A stretch of 64,000 nt of DNA from Capra hircus (GCF_001704415.2 NC_030821.1:42139710-42203709); one strand, 5' to 3'. Counted from the first letter of the stretch, positions 11,644 to 23,460 are shown. Notes: generated by a model not told the origin, from the letters alone. Made by a program: numbers and translations.

Positions 11644-12800
11644 CCTTATGAGAGAAACAGAGAGTAAAACAAGGGAACTCTGATTCTCTGAAAAGTCTGT
11701 CTTTCTGCTGGGTTTTGACTGGGAGTAACTGAGGATGCATAAGGGAAAGAAAACTACATTAGTAGAACAGCTGTGTTGGTCCAACAGACTGCCGCAGACT
11801 CATTGTTGAGAAAGGAAAAGTTCCATTTTCTTGAGAGAATAAATTATTCCTTTCACTAGCAATCGAATAGCAGTCAAAACACCTTTTGGTACACTCGAAA
11901 AGAATTTCTAAAGAATTATTATAAGATGTTTCAATAAATCAATATTTAAATAAATTGTTCTCGAAATTTTCTCCTGAGCATTCTTTTACCTGCAAGCCTC
12001 CATTCTGTACCAAAAAGAAAAATGGGGAAAAATAATTAGAAATTTTGCTCTTATTTTAAATCCATAGATCCTTGTAAGGTGTATAAATCCCACAAAATAG
12101 TCATTATTGATAACAAGTAATATGCGCATTCAATATTATCCACAGCCCCTGGCCACAGAATGACAAGTGTTCTTACTTTTCAGGCAATAACTGAAACTGG
12201 ATATTTCCTCAAAGAAAGGTTGTTCATATATTTAAGATGCATATGAGATAAAAATTAAAACTGTGCTTCTATGCCATTCTATACATCACTTTAAATATAC
12301 AAGTTGCAGTAAGTGTTGAATAATTGTTAATTCATGACCACACAAAAGTATTGATTTAATTAAGCTCTCCGCAACCTCCCACCACAAAATCATATTAAAA
12401 TTGTAGAAAAGAAACACTAAAATATTTGTGAGAACCAGAATTAAGACATTAAAGGTGCTTCCTAACAAAAATCCAAATTACTTGAATAAAACTTTTGACA
12501 TCAACTGGCCTAAATGATCTATTTTCAACCTGTCCTTTTTAACATTTGTTTCACAAGATTTCTAGAAAATATGGCAGGACTGTTCTCACGTAATGGATCC
12601 TTTTTCAGAGTTCCATCTTAGTTGTGTCTAATACTTTTAACACTCTTTATGTTCTAGCCATTTCTTCTATCACTAAGGGATATAAGAAACATCAGAAAGA
12701 TTCCTTGATTCCTCTTGGCTCTTTAACTGTGGTCATGCCATATTTGTGTTATGATATGGATGAAAGCATGGTGCTTCATCTTAGGGCACCGAAGATCAGC
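11644..12800. other. Unique AT-rich interval
   Basis: No repeat family, RNA gene or coding segment recognised. Confidence 0.5.
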
Positions 12801-12810
12801 AGTATGATCT

Positions 12811-13027
12811 TAAGGCTTCCCAGGTGGCTCAGTGGTAAAGAATCCACCTGCCAGGGCAGGAGACTCAAGTTCAATTCCTGGGTTGGGAAAATCCCTTGGA
12901 GAAGGAACTGGCAAACCACTCTAGTATCTTGCCTGGGAAACCCCATGGACAGAGGGCCCAGGAGGGCTACACAGTCCATGGGAGTTGAAAAGAGTTGGAC
13001 ATGACTTAGTGACTAAACGACAACAAC
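12811..13027 (+). mobile_element. Bov-tA SINE
   Basis: Head 'ggcttcccaggtggctcag', degenerate B box (AGTTCAATTCC), Bov-A body with small losses, and a tail ending in CAACAACAA. Probable 10-bp duplication with two mismatches: AGTATGATCT at 12801-12810 and AATATGATAT at 13028-13037. Confidence 0.9.
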
Positions 13028-13037
13028 AATATGATAT

Positions 13038-14604
13038 GAAGTAATTAACCACTAAATCTCAGTGTTTTCTTCTTTTTATTAAGAACTATAATAACTGGTC
13101 CATGGGATGGTTTGGGAGATAAAATACCAGGTGTGTGGTACCTAACAGTACTGTGCCTGAAAATGCAGCAAGAACAGAATAACCTGTTCTGTTGCATTTT
13201 TTGTGGCAGTCTAACTTCTGGTATTTCAATTCCTTTTAACGCCACAGATATTCAATAACAATATAGGAATGTTGACATCATGCCACGTGTCAAACTGTCA
13301 GCGAGTTTTGCTCCCATGTGACCTAGAAGTGATTTCTGCTGCGATTATGTTCTATGGTCGTTTATTAGAGAAGGTAAGTTCATTTCATTCAAGATATATG
13401 AGCCTATACATATAAAATATTAATATTTAAGTAAAACTACATTTCAATATGTATTACCCAAATTACTAAAATAGGAGCAGACACCAAACTATGCTCTGCC
13501 ATGAATTCATTTTAAGAATTTTAGCACATCTAAAATTTTATATACTCAAAAAGTCTTCATATAGAAAAATGTGAGGTTTAGTTAACATTTATAATGACTT
13601 TTTAAATTGTAGTTTCTGGGAGAACTTTGTACAAGGATCTATTATTGCATTTAAGTAGTGTCTTAAGGTCTAATTTTTATGGTCTATTAAGCATAACTCT
13701 CAAGCACCTTAAACACAACTAAATGAGGTGGAATTACTGTTAACTTGTATTTTAGGTTACCGAGTGCCCAGGCAATTCCAACCAACTATATCCGGAATGG
13801 TATTTTATGACAGCTCATGACTTTCTATGTTGAGCTTCCTTGACTTAAAATTTTTACGAGATTGAAAACTGGCCTCTGAGATGGTGACTAAAAGTTGGGT
13901 CATTAGTCCTCACCTTTTAAGAAATAATGTCTCAGCAGGCTGTATTTGAACCACTTGAGCTCAAGGAGGTGTTAACAGAGTTGTTAATTAACCCAGGTCT
14001 GGAACCTATTGTGAAGAATTCCAGAAAGCTGGAACAATAGTAAGGTAGTGCTTAACCCACAGTAGGGAAGAAATGACTTTTGCCTCAATAATACAGTCAA
14101 AAACTTTCATAATAAAGATATTAAGTCAAAAAAAGAATGGCAACCTGAAACTAATGGTCAGAAATTAGGGGCAAACTTACACTGCCTTCAAAAAAAAACC
14201 AGCTGGAGTAGAAATGGACAGCTGGACAGAGTATCAGTCTTTTTGGAACAATCTCCACCTCTACACATGAATATGAATGCACAGTAAAAGAAACAGCAAA
14301 ATAGCATCTCTTATATACTCACGCCTTTGATCAGATCAAGGCTTTGCTTACATCAGCCAAGATTTCAAGAATCCACAAGGATAGAGATTTCATGGCTTTT
14401 CTTGATAAGCTTCTTCTAATGCTTAATTACCCACTTAGAGTTCGGAAGATCTTAAGGTGAAAATAATCTCTACTTAGTTTCACAATAAACCTCGCTGGGC
14501 TATGGAATCAGAATACTGACTAGCATAAACAAACAGAAACAAGTAAATCAACAAAAAATCTCTCCACTTCTTGGACTAAAGTTACTAAATACTCCTCAAT
14601 TAGA
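13038..14604. other. Unique AT-rich interval
   Basis: No repeat or coding segment recognised. Confidence 0.5.
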
Positions 14605-14723
14605 GTTAGTCACTCAGTCCGGTCTGACTCTTTGCAACCCCATGGATGGTAGCTCATCAGGCTCCTCTGTCCATGGAATTCTCCAGGCAAGAATACTGGA
14701 GTGGCTAGCCATTCCCCTCTCCA
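14605..14723 (-). mobile_element. Bov-A monomer fragment
   Basis: Reverse-orientation Bov-A sequence from 'gttagtcactcagtcc' to 'ccattcccctctcca', without the tRNA-like head. It is either a truncated Bov-tA or a free monomer; no duplication was found. Confidence 0.85.
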
Positions 14724-15098
14724 AGGCCTCGTCCCCTGCGATCTAACCATGTAATGAGAGAGATAAATGATGAAGATTACAAACATATGAATATAAAGTT
14801 TAGATGCTATAATAAAAACATGTAAAAATTAATGTGACTCATAGGCTAAGATGAATCTTTAAATGATAAATCATGCTCATTAGCACTTTTAAGCCAGAGA
14901 GTTTATAACATGCATTAATTATTGCACTTATCCATTGTACTTGGACATACATTTTAAGCAGTTTGAGTAAGTGCTTATAATCAGTATTTCTTAGAACCAA
15001 AATAAATTTTGATTTTTATTTTTTTACTTTATTTCCTCAATAATGGTCAACTATGATAGTTAAGAGTTTTTCCTAGAAACAAGCTTATTTACAAACCA
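14724..15098. other. Unique AT-rich interval
   Basis: Nothing recognised. Confidence 0.5.
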
Positions 15099-15160
15099 CC
15101 ATAGGGTTGCAAAGAGTTGGACATAACTGAAGCAACTTAGCATACATGTACACATGTACC
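15099..15160 (+). mobile_element. Bov-tA/BovB 3' tail fragment
   Basis: Only the shared 3' tail is present: 'ggttgcaaagagttggacat', 'gaagcaacttagcatacatg'. The length is too short to say whether the parent was a SINE or the LINE. Confidence 0.75.
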
Positions 15161-15347
15161 AATAAATCACACTCTCAATTTCATTCATCAATGTTGATGA
15201 TTCTGCAAACACCTATCACTCCCACCCAAGGTTCTCACTGCTGAAGAGTCTCAGGTACTAGAAACTCTGAGCCAAAGGTTAGGAACTGCCTAGTAATGGC
15301 AGGTGGGAATTACGTGAGGTGGAGTGGCAGAAGAGCCCCTATATTTT

Positions 15348-15455
15348 TTCTTTTTGGCTGCATGTGGGATCTTAGTTCCTGGACCATGAATCAAATCCTA
15401 GACCCCTGCATTGGAGGCATGGAGTCTTAATCACTGGACCACCAGAGAAGTTCCA
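15348..15455 (-). mobile_element. CHR-2-like SINE
   Basis: On the minus strand the head 'gaacttctctggtggtccag' is followed by the short CHR body and a 'gcagccaaaaaga' end. No duplication found. Confidence 0.85.
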
Positions 15456-15720
15456 AAGGGGACTCCCACATTAAAGGCAGGAATCCCTAGACCCTGGTAA
15501 GAGAAGATGGCACAGAAGGAAGAGGAAACAGAATGGCTGTCCATCTTCAACATCTGGATGTCTGCAGGGGACACAAACTGTGAGAAAAAGGAGTTTAATA
15601 AAGATGAGAAAGATAGAAAGGAGAGCCATGAGAAACCCTCTGGCCTAACACCCCTTAAGCAGAAAAGTTTCAAGATAGATCTTGTGTAATATTATTTCCA
15701 GGGAAAGAATAATATCCCTT

Positions 15721-15966
15721 CAAGGTGTTTGGGATTAACATATACACACTAGTATATACAAAGTAAATAACCAACAAGGACCTACTGTATAGGTAGGGAC
15801 CTATATAGGTAGGTAGGGTCCAGGGAACTATCTCAATGTTCTATAATAACTATAAGGAAAAAGAATAGGAAAAAGAATTATATATATATGAATCACTCTG
15901 CTGTATACCTGAAACTAACACAACATTGTAAACCAGCTATAATTAAAAAATACATTTTAAAAAATG
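15721..15966 (+). mobile_element. L1 3' UTR fragment
   Basis: Artiodactyl L1 3' end: 'aaccaacaaggacctactgtat', an internal expansion of an AGGTAGGGACCTATAT-like unit near 15788-15822, then 'gaatcactctgctgtatacctg' and 'aactaacacaacattgtaaa'. It ends in an A-rich tail. A 16-bp duplication with two mismatches lies at 15705-15720 and 15967-15982 (AAGAATAATATCCCTT / AAGAAGAATATCTCTT). Confidence 0.88.
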
Positions 15967-16251
15967 AAGAAGAATATCTCTTTGCCTTTCAAACATCTCT
16001 GTCCTCAAGTTCATTACTACATAGATCTTATTTGGAAGTGGTAATTGCTTTAATTCTGTTGGAAAAGTAGAAGGCTTAAACTTGGATTTATTTGAGAGAA
16101 TTAGTAAACAGATGAAAATGTGTTTTTAGACACAGTATAAAAGATGACTACAAACTGGCATCATCTTGGAGGAAGATTCTAGACTTTCTTGGAGTATAAC
16201 AAAAAGATGAGACCAGGGATGGTAAATGTAAATTGACTCTATATTTATCTG

Positions 16252-16516
16252 CTGCTACTGCTAAGTCGCTTCAGTCGTGTCCGACTCTGTGCAACCCCAT
16301 AGATAGCAGCTCATCAGGGTCCACAGTCCCTGGGATTCTCCAGGCAAGAACACTGGAGTGGGTTGCCATTTCCTTCTCCAATGCATGAAAGTGAAAGTGA
16401 AAATGAAGTCGCTCAGTCGTGTCCGACTCTTAGCGACCCCATGGACTGCAGCCTACCAGGCTCCTCCATCCATAGCGTTTTCCAGGCAAGAGTACTGGAG
16501 TGGGGTGCTATTGCCT
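16252..16516 (-). mobile_element. BovA2 SINE, nearly full-length
   Basis: Both Bov-A monomers are present in reverse orientation, joined by the GAAAGTGAAAGTGAAAATGAAG spacer region, with the (GCT)n-type tail at the left end. Perfect 10-bp duplication TATTTATCTG at 16242-16251 and 16517-16526. Confidence 0.93.
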
Positions 16517-16526
16517 TATTTATCTG

Positions 16527-17577
16527 AGCCTCTACAAATAAACAGTATAGGAACTGATGATTCAAAATTTGTTACTATAGCATCCTTGAGAAAAACCAAT
16601 ATGTCTAGTTTTATCACAGGTTTCAGACTTGCTGGCTTGCACCTGACTAATCCCTATTAACACATTCTAGTATGGTGTATATTTGGAAGATTGTGAGCAA
16701 ATCTTGTGTACAAGTTCCTTGTTTAGAACTTGCAGAATATTGTTTACATATTATCTCATTTGATGTTCACAAAAAGTCAATAGGAAAGTTAAGGAAGACA
16801 TTAATTTCTTCTAACAAATCTGATTCTCTGGACTTTTACATGTCTTCCTAATACTCCTAGTATCCTCAGGGGTATTCTGTAGTATTTGTTTTGTCAACTA
16901 GGCGTTCCTATATCTAATGCAGACTTAATTACTGTCCTCTAGGTAAAGCTGCTTCCTTTCTTCTGACTTCATACTTCCTATAATCTCCAGGAGGCTATCC
17001 CTATAAATACTAAGAATGTAATTGGGTGTTCTGGGCCAGAAACTAGTCATACTTTCTTTGTAGCACTAGTGGGATGGTGTCTTACTCATTCATGATGGTA
17101 TCTATTAAAACAAAGTACTCTTGTAAAGCATCTCAATGTGTTTTCATTGAACTACTGGCTGTCTTCCAGAGTAGACCCACTCCAAGAAAGCATTCTAAAA
17201 ATCTTGATTTTATTTGTAAGTAAGTTTTCTCCAAATGACCTTTCCAGTGATATTAGTACTAAACAGCCCAAACAAGACAACTCAGTACAAATATTCCCAA
17301 ATTGTCTATTGTAGCATATTTCCCTCCATATCTTTCTGAGTACAGAGTCAAAGAGGTAACTTTCAAAATCAGGCTAGAAAGCAGTCAAAAAGGAGATATT
17401 TGCTGCTGAGTCTCATTTAAAAGTCAAGGGGTTTTATCTGTGAAGCATTCTAAAATTAATTAATTTCAAATGATTCTTCAGCCTGGATATTAAAGCACTT
17501 TTGCTTCTATTTTAAACACACGTATTATTGAAAATAGTCATTTTCATCTCTTCAGATCCAAGATTTTCTTTTTATAA
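16527..17577. other. Unique AT-rich interval
   Basis: No repeat or coding segment recognised. Confidence 0.5.
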
Positions 17578-17587
17578 TGTCCCCTTT

Positions 17588-17649
17588 GAAAAGTGAAAGT
17601 GTTAGTTGCTCAGTCATTTTCGATTCTTTGCCACCCATGGAGTGTAGCC
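17588..17649 (-). mobile_element. ART2/Bov-tA SINE, 3'-end half (split)
   Basis: The fragment 'gaaaagtgaaagtgttagttgctcag ... catggagtgtagcc' is the 3' end of a reverse-orientation ART2/Bov-tA SINE. The rest of the same element continues at 19584-19747 after a BovB insertion. The SINE's own 10-bp duplication TGTCCCCTTT is at 17578-17587 and 19748-19757. Confidence 0.88.
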
Positions 17650-18590
17650 TTTCCCAATTTGGAACCAGTCTGATGCTCCATGTCTGGAGCATCTTGACCT
17701 GCACACAGATTTCTCAGAGGCAGGTAAGATGGTCTGGTATTCCCATCTCTTCCAGAATTTTCCAGTTTGTTGTGATCCACACAGTCAAAGGCTTTGGAGT
17801 AGTCAATAAAGCAAAAGTAGATATTCTTCTGGAATTCTCTTGCTCTTTCTATGATCCAACAGATGTTGGCAATTTGATATCTGGTTCCTCTGATTTCTTA
17901 AATCCAGCTTGAATATCTGGAAGTTCTTGGCTCATGTACTCCTGAAGCCTAGCTTGGAGAACTTTGAGCATTACTTTGCTAGCATGTGAGATGAGTGCAA
18001 CTGTGTGGCAGTTTGAACAGTCTTTGGCCTTGCGTTCTTTGGGATTGGAAAGAAAACTGACCTTTTCCAATCCTGTGGCTACTGCTGAGTTCTCCAAATT
18101 TGTTGGCATATTGAGTGCAGCACTTTCACAGCATCATTTTTGGGACTTGAAATAGCTCAGCTGGAATCCCATCAATGCCACTAGCTTTGTTTAGTGATGC
18201 TTCCTAAGGCCCACTTGACTTTGGACTCTAGGATATCTGTCTCTAGGTGAGTGATCACATCAATATGATTATCTAGGTCATTAAGATCTTTTTTGTATAG
18301 TTCTGTGTATTCTTGCCACCTCTTCTTAAGATCTTCTGCTTCTGTTAGGTCCATACCATTTCTGTCCTTTATTGTGATCATTTTTGCATGAGATGCTCCC
18401 TTGGTATCTCTAATTTTCTCAAAGAGATCTCCAGTCTTTCCTATGTTATTGTTTTCCTCTATTTCTTTCCATTGATCATTGAGGAAGGCTTTCTTATCTC
18501 TCCTTGCTATTCGTTGGAACTCTGCATTCAAATGGGTAAATATTTGCTTTTCTCTTTTGCCTTGCACGTCTCTTCTTTTCTCAGATTTCT
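17650..18590 (-). pseudogene. Inverted 5' segment of a BovB LINE (RT region)
   Basis: This minus-strand BovB segment encodes the central reverse-transcriptase region. Recognisable pieces include motif A text FIDYSKAFD (about 17780-17815) and, nearer the junction, the RIARRDKKAFL and KDRNGMDLTEAEDLKKRW stretches. It is broken by frameshifts and stops into several open pieces. It covers the same LINE interval as about 24790-25750 of the full-length copy, in reverse, and meets the sense segment near 18584-18590. Such a 5' inversion is the hallmark of twin priming during target-primed reverse transcription. Confidence 0.9.
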
Positions 18591-19583
18591 GAGAAATCTG
18601 TATGCAGGTCAAGAAGCAACAGTTAGAACTGGGCATGGAACAACGGACTATTTCCAAACTGGGAAAGGAGTATGTCAAGGCTATGTATTGTCACCCTGCT
18701 TATTTAACTTATATGTAGAGTATATCATGTGAAATGCTGGGCTGAATGAAGCACAAGCTGGAATCAAGATTGTTGGGAGAAATATCAATAACCTCAGGTA
18801 TGCAGATGACACCACCATTATGGCAGAAAGCGAAGAGGAACTGAACAGCCTCTAAGTGAAAGAAGAGAGTGAAAAGGCTAAATTAAAAGTCAACATTCAA
18901 AACACTAAGATTGTGGCATCCAGTCCCATCACTTCATGACAAATCATGGAGAATCAATGGAAACAGAGACAGACTTTATTTTCTTGGGCTCCAAAATCAC
19001 TGCAGATGGTGACTGCAGCCATGAAATTAAAAGACGCTTGCTCCTTGGAAGAAAAGCTATAACCAACCTGGACAGCATATTCAAAAGCAGAGACATTACT
19101 TTGCCAACAAAAGTCTGTCTAGTCAAAGCTATGGTTTTTCCAGTAGTCATGTATGGATGTGAGAGTTGGACTATAAAGAAAGCTGAGCACAGAGGAACTG
19201 ATGCTTTTGAACTGTGGTATTGGAGAAGACTCTTGAGAGTCCCTTGGACCGCAAGGAGATCAAACCTGTCAATCCTAAAGGAAATCAGTTCTGAATATTC
19301 CTTGGAAGGACTGATGCTGAAGCTAAAGCTCCAGTACTTTGACCACCTGATGTGAAGAACTGACTCATTTGAAAAGACCCTGATGCTGGGAAGGATTGAA
19401 GGCAGGAGAAGGAGGGGACAACAGAGGATGAGATGGTTGGATGGCATGTCCACTGACTCGATGGACATGAGTTTGAGGAAGCTCTTGGAGGTGGTGATGA
19501 ACATGGCAGCCTGGCATGCTACAGTCCATGGGGTTGCAAAGAGTTGGACACAGCTGAGCTACTGAACTGAACTGAACTGAACT
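18591..19583 (+). pseudogene. Sense 3' segment of the same BovB LINE
   Basis: BovB from 'gagaaatctgtatgcaggtc' to the 'ctgaactgaactgaact' 3' end. It encodes the later palm region: the QEATVRTGHGTTD region, then RYADDTT-type text near 18798-18820 with the catalytic YADD codons present, then the C-terminal LLGRKAITNLDS and WKSWTQL-like tail. Stop codons (for example near 18855) and CpG decay make it non-coding. Together with 17650-18590 it forms one insertion into a SINE, flanked by an 11-bp duplication with two mismatches (GGAGTGTAGCC 17639-17649 / GGACTATAGCC 19584-19594). Confidence 0.93.
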
Positions 19584-19747
19584 GGACTATAGCCCTCCAG
19601 ACTATTCTGTCCATGGAATTCTCCAGGCAAAAACACTGGATTGGGTAGACAATCCCTTCTCCAGGGGAATCTTCCCAACTCAAGGATTAAACCCAGGTCT
19701 CCCACACTGCAGGCAGATTCTTTGACATTTGAGCCATCAGGGAAGCC
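19584..19747 (-). mobile_element. ART2/Bov-tA SINE, head half (split)
   Basis: Continuation of the SINE begun at 17588: 'ccatggaattctccaggcaa ... aggtctcccacactgcaggc ... gccatcagggaagcc'. On the minus strand this is the tRNA-like head and the first part of the body. It abuts the right copy of the TGTCCCCTTT duplication. Confidence 0.9.
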
Positions 19748-19757
19748 TGTCCCCTTT

Positions 19758-20252
19758 ATAATACAGAAATAAAATCACATATAATGTTATCTATCTACAC
19801 ACAGGAATTAAACAAATAAATATAATGGCTTAAACATACAAGGAGAGAGAAAACAAAAGGAATGCAAAGTAAAATAATACATATTTCACTTTGGAGAATC
19901 TGAGGCATGGCCACATGTGTAATGAAGGAGGCATGTGCTTGCAGCCATATGCAGCATCACTGTGGCCTGACAAGCACAAAGGCACCCTCTTATAAGTGCT
20001 TTGCATGGCCAGCAATATTTCATGAGGAGGCTTATTAGTGACATAATTTGTCAAAATGGTAAAATGTACAGTGGCAACACCAGTTGTAATAGATAAGCTT
20101 TGTAAATCTGACTTTCAGCTCTCAGATATACAGCAGAATCCTTCCCATATTGCAGTGGTCCAGTGGACCTCACACCTGTGAAATGTCTTCAGAAATCTAT
20201 CACCATGATCATCAGCATCTTCACAAATGTTCAAAACACCCCTGGGACAATA
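19758..20252. other. Unique interval
   Basis: No repeat or gene recognised; the short minus-strand open frame 19830-20054 has no domain. Confidence 0.5.
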
Positions 20253-20485
20253 CTGTTGTGCTGCTTAGTCACTAAGCCTTTAGATGCAAAGACTCAAGGA
20301 CGCATGTCCAACTCTTTATGACTCCACAGACTGTGGCCTCCTGGCTCCTCTGTCCATAGAATTCTCCAGGCAATAACAGTAGAGTGGGTAGCCATCCCCT
20401 TCTCCATGGTATCTTACCGACCCAGGGAACAAACCTGTGTCTTCTGTTTGGCAGGTATTCTTTACCTGGAGCCACCTGGGAAGCC
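20253..20485 (-). mobile_element. Bov-tA/ART2 SINE, diverged
   Basis: Reverse-orientation SINE with an insertion near its tail ('taagcctttagatgcaaag'), a body 'gtccatagaattctccagg', and a head 'ggcttcccaggtggctcc' on the minus strand. No duplication is visible. It is more diverged than most Bov-tA copies here. Confidence 0.85.
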
Positions 20486-20643
20486 TGAACCCTTGCTTAA
20501 CCCTCGGAACTCAACCCAGGCTTCCTACTGAAAGCCAGGCTTACTTTGAACTGCCCATGATCCTTTCTGAGTCAGAAAAGCCTCCCCCAGCTCCCAGGAC
20601 TCAGGGGATTAAAGTCCTCTCTTTATACACCTCTTTCACAGCA

Positions 20644-20855
20644 GACTTCCCTGGTGGCTCAGAGCTAAAGCGTCTGTCTGCAATAGGGGAGACCCAGGTT
20701 CGATCCCTGGGTTGGGAAGATCTCCTGGAGAAGGGAATGGCAACCCACTCCAGTATTCTTGCCTGAAGAATCCCAGGGATGGAGGAGCCTGGTAGGCTAC
20801 AGTCCATGGGGTTGCAAAGAGTCAGACACGACTGAGCAACTTCATTTCACTTCAC
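20644..20855 (+). mobile_element. Bov-tA SINE
   Basis: Full element with head 'acttccctggtggctcag', B box AGGTTCGATCCC, Bov-A body and 'ttcacttcacttcac' tail. Duplication TTCACAGCA at 20635-20643 and 20856-20864. Confidence 0.95.
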
Positions 20856-20914
20856 TTCACAGCACAGGCCTCAATTTATTAGATATGTGATTTGAAAGTG
20901 CTGATTTCTACTTT

Positions 20915-21035
20915 CAAGCTCCATGAAGGCAAGTCAGAATCTGTCTGTTTGACTCTGTAGCTATAGTGCCAAAACTGTCGTCAGCACATGGCAGATGTTC
21001 AGTGACGAAAGAATGTTAAAGAAATGGGTAAATGA
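20915..21035 (+). mobile_element. L2 LINE 3'-end fragment
   Basis: Diverged L2 terminus: 'tccatgaaggcaagtcagaatctgtctgtttgactctg' followed by 'cagcacatggcagatgttcagtgacgaaagaatg'. Approximate ends. Confidence 0.55.
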
Positions 21036-21750
21036 ATTTGCAACCACTCAAAAGTCTGAAGTCCTGACATATTGATTCACTGGGTAATGTGTTACGATAC
21101 TGATCTCTGAGTATATTTATATATTGGCTGAACTTTAGGTGCATCTTTAGAAATAATAAAAATAAAAAAGAGCTCTTAGGAGAAACTATAAAAACCAGTC
21201 AAAATAAGGCAGTTGTTCCTTATGTAATGAACTCAATATGTATTGTAGAACACAGCCTAAAAACATACGATCTTTAGATTCTTATTAGTGAACTGGGTGA
21301 TTGCTTGAATTACCAAAGAGTTGCCGAAAGAATATTTTCAAGGTACTTAATGAATATTTATGGTTTCTGTAACTAAAAATATCTTAACAACATAACTTTT
21401 AACATATCTTAAGAAATAAAGATCACTTTGTCATGTTCCCACATTAATACAATAGTTTCAAACTATCTTTCATGGAGAATATTTCTTTATTCCAATTGTA
21501 TTTCATTTCTGAAGAGGTTTGAGGTCTATACTGTAAGTGACTCATTCCTATCCTTGGTAAAGACTGAATAAGTTCTTTTCATTTTTACCTAGGAATTGAA
21601 TAAAATTAACAAAATGAGAACCCCAAATGGAGGCTGAAATATCTAAATGTTATAATGATGAGTTTAACTATCTAAACGTCTTTCCAAACCAAAATTTAGC
21701 CAAATGTACAATCATCATTTCAGTTTTTCCAAATGGCTGCAGTTCCCTCT
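21036..21750. other. Unique AT-rich interval
   Basis: Nothing recognised. Confidence 0.5.
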
Positions 21751-21758
21751 CTTAGAAT

Positions 21759-21975
21759 GAGTGAGTGAGTGAGTGAAGTCGCTCAGTCGTGTCCGACTCT
21801 TTGCGACCCCATGGACTATAGACCACTAGGCTCCTACATCCATGGAATTTTCTAGGCAAGAATACTGGAGTGGGTTGCCATTTCCTTCTCCAGGGGATCT
21901 TCCCGACCAGGGTATCGAACCAGGGTCTCCCACATTGCAGGCAGACGCTTTACCGTCTAAGCCACCAGGGAATCC
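21759..21975 (-). mobile_element. Bov-tA SINE with (GAGT)n tail
   Basis: Reverse-orientation Bov-tA, little diverged: 'gtcgctcagtcgtgtccgac', 'ccatttccttctccagggga', head 'ggattccctggtggcttag' on the minus strand. Its 3' tail is a GAGTGAGTGAGTGA repeat. Duplication CTTAGAAT at 21751-21758 and 21976-21983. Many CpGs are preserved, suggesting a young copy. Confidence 0.95.
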
Positions 21976-21983
21976 CTTAGAAT

Positions 21984-22830
21984 AATGGAGTGCTCAAATC
22001 TTTGATAGTTAATTGTACAGGATTACTGTTTGGCAATCGACCAACTCCCTGGCATGGGGGCACATCATTTTATTTAATGGTTCATCACCAAGACCTTACT
22101 AGCACAAAGGACAACACAGATCACTGCAGAATCATGACAAGAAAGTCACAGACCGAGTCAGCCCATCCCACCTGAGAGAAAGAGGTTTCACTTAATAAAC
22201 TACCCAGGTAAATGGTAACCAACATGAGTAGCTATTAACTCCAAGAGCTGATTAAGTAAAAGACCAAATGGGCAAATATTTTTTTTCACCTTCAGTAATA
22301 AACTTAATATATTACCTAGTTCAACATTTCTCTAAAATACAGTAATTTGCCTTCAGAATATAGAAATAACATCTACAGTGGGGAGAAACATAATATCACA
22401 TAAAAAGGATAATGACATTTAAGGTCTGAGAGCTTTACATTTTTCATCAAAATTGAACTTTTAAATTTTCCCTAAGTAAAAACAGTAATTTTTGAAAAAT
22501 GTTTTGTTTTGAGGAAAATATTTAACTCACAGATCAGCACTGTACAACTGAAAATTTTATTTTTTAAATTTATCTTCAAAATATATGCCCAGTGTATTTC
22601 ACACGGAAGCCTGGATGGCTCATGTTTAGGAGACGCAGTTGTCTAAAGAATAGGTACCACAGGCCTCATATCAAACTCTGTTGAGCTCAAAAGTTATAAA
22701 AATTATTAAAATGGCATTTACCTAAAAACCAACATGGATGAGAGGGACATACTTGTCCTTACGCTTGATATCAAGACAGTAAAAATATCATTTGTCTCTT
22801 TTAAATTTACAAATCATTTAAACACTTTGT
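21984..22830. other. Unique AT-rich interval
   Basis: No repeat family or coding segment recognised up to the BovB target site. Confidence 0.5.
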
Positions 22831-22848
22831 ACCATGTTTTCATAGCGC

Positions 22849-23275
22849 GGGTGGCTGCGACTGGTGCACATAGGGTGGCCGAGAGGAGCTACCACATGTC
22901 CGAGGTCAGGGGCAGAAGCCAGGAGGACCCCAGTCCAGAGGTGGCAGACAAGAGGAGTTACCCCACGTCCAAGGTCAGGAGCAGCAGCTGAAAGTGCCAG
23001 GCTGCGACGGCACAGGAACAGCCAAGAGGAGCTACCCCGCATTTGAGGTCAGGGGCGGCGGCCAGGTGGAGCTACCCTGTGTCCAAGATCAGGGGTGGCG
23101 GCCGGGAGGAGCTAACCCATGTCCAAGGAGCAGTGGCTGCGTGGGCCCAGGAGGGCCTAGAGGAGCTATTCCACATTCAAGGTCAGGAGGAAGGTGGTGA
23201 GGAGATACCCCTCGTCCAAGGTAAGGAGCAGCGGCTGTGCTTTGCTAGAGCAGATACCCTACGTCCAAGGTAAGA
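22849..23275 (+). repeat. GC-rich tandem repeat in the BovB 5' leader
   Basis: Roughly eight degenerate units of a 40-60-bp motif around GAGGAGCTACCCCACGTCC plus AAGGTCAGGGGCGGCGGCC, rich in CpG and G. Unit lengths vary. It is the only strongly GC-rich patch in the window and belongs to the LINE leader, where promoter activity would be expected. Short open frames across it are by-products of the repeat. Confidence 0.85.
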
Positions 23276-23460
23276 GAAACCTAAGTAAGATGGTAGGTGT
23301 TGCAAGAGGGCATCAGAGGGCAGACACACTGAAACCATAATCACAGAAAACTAGTCAATCTAATCACACTAGGACCACAGCCTTGTCTAACTCAATGAAA
23401 CAGCCATGCCCATGGGGCCACCCAAGATGGGCGGGTCATGGGGGAGAGGTCTGACAGAAT

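Noticed and set aside
18944..19504. 186-codon minus-strand open frame
   Set aside because: Antisense shadow of the BovB 3' region.
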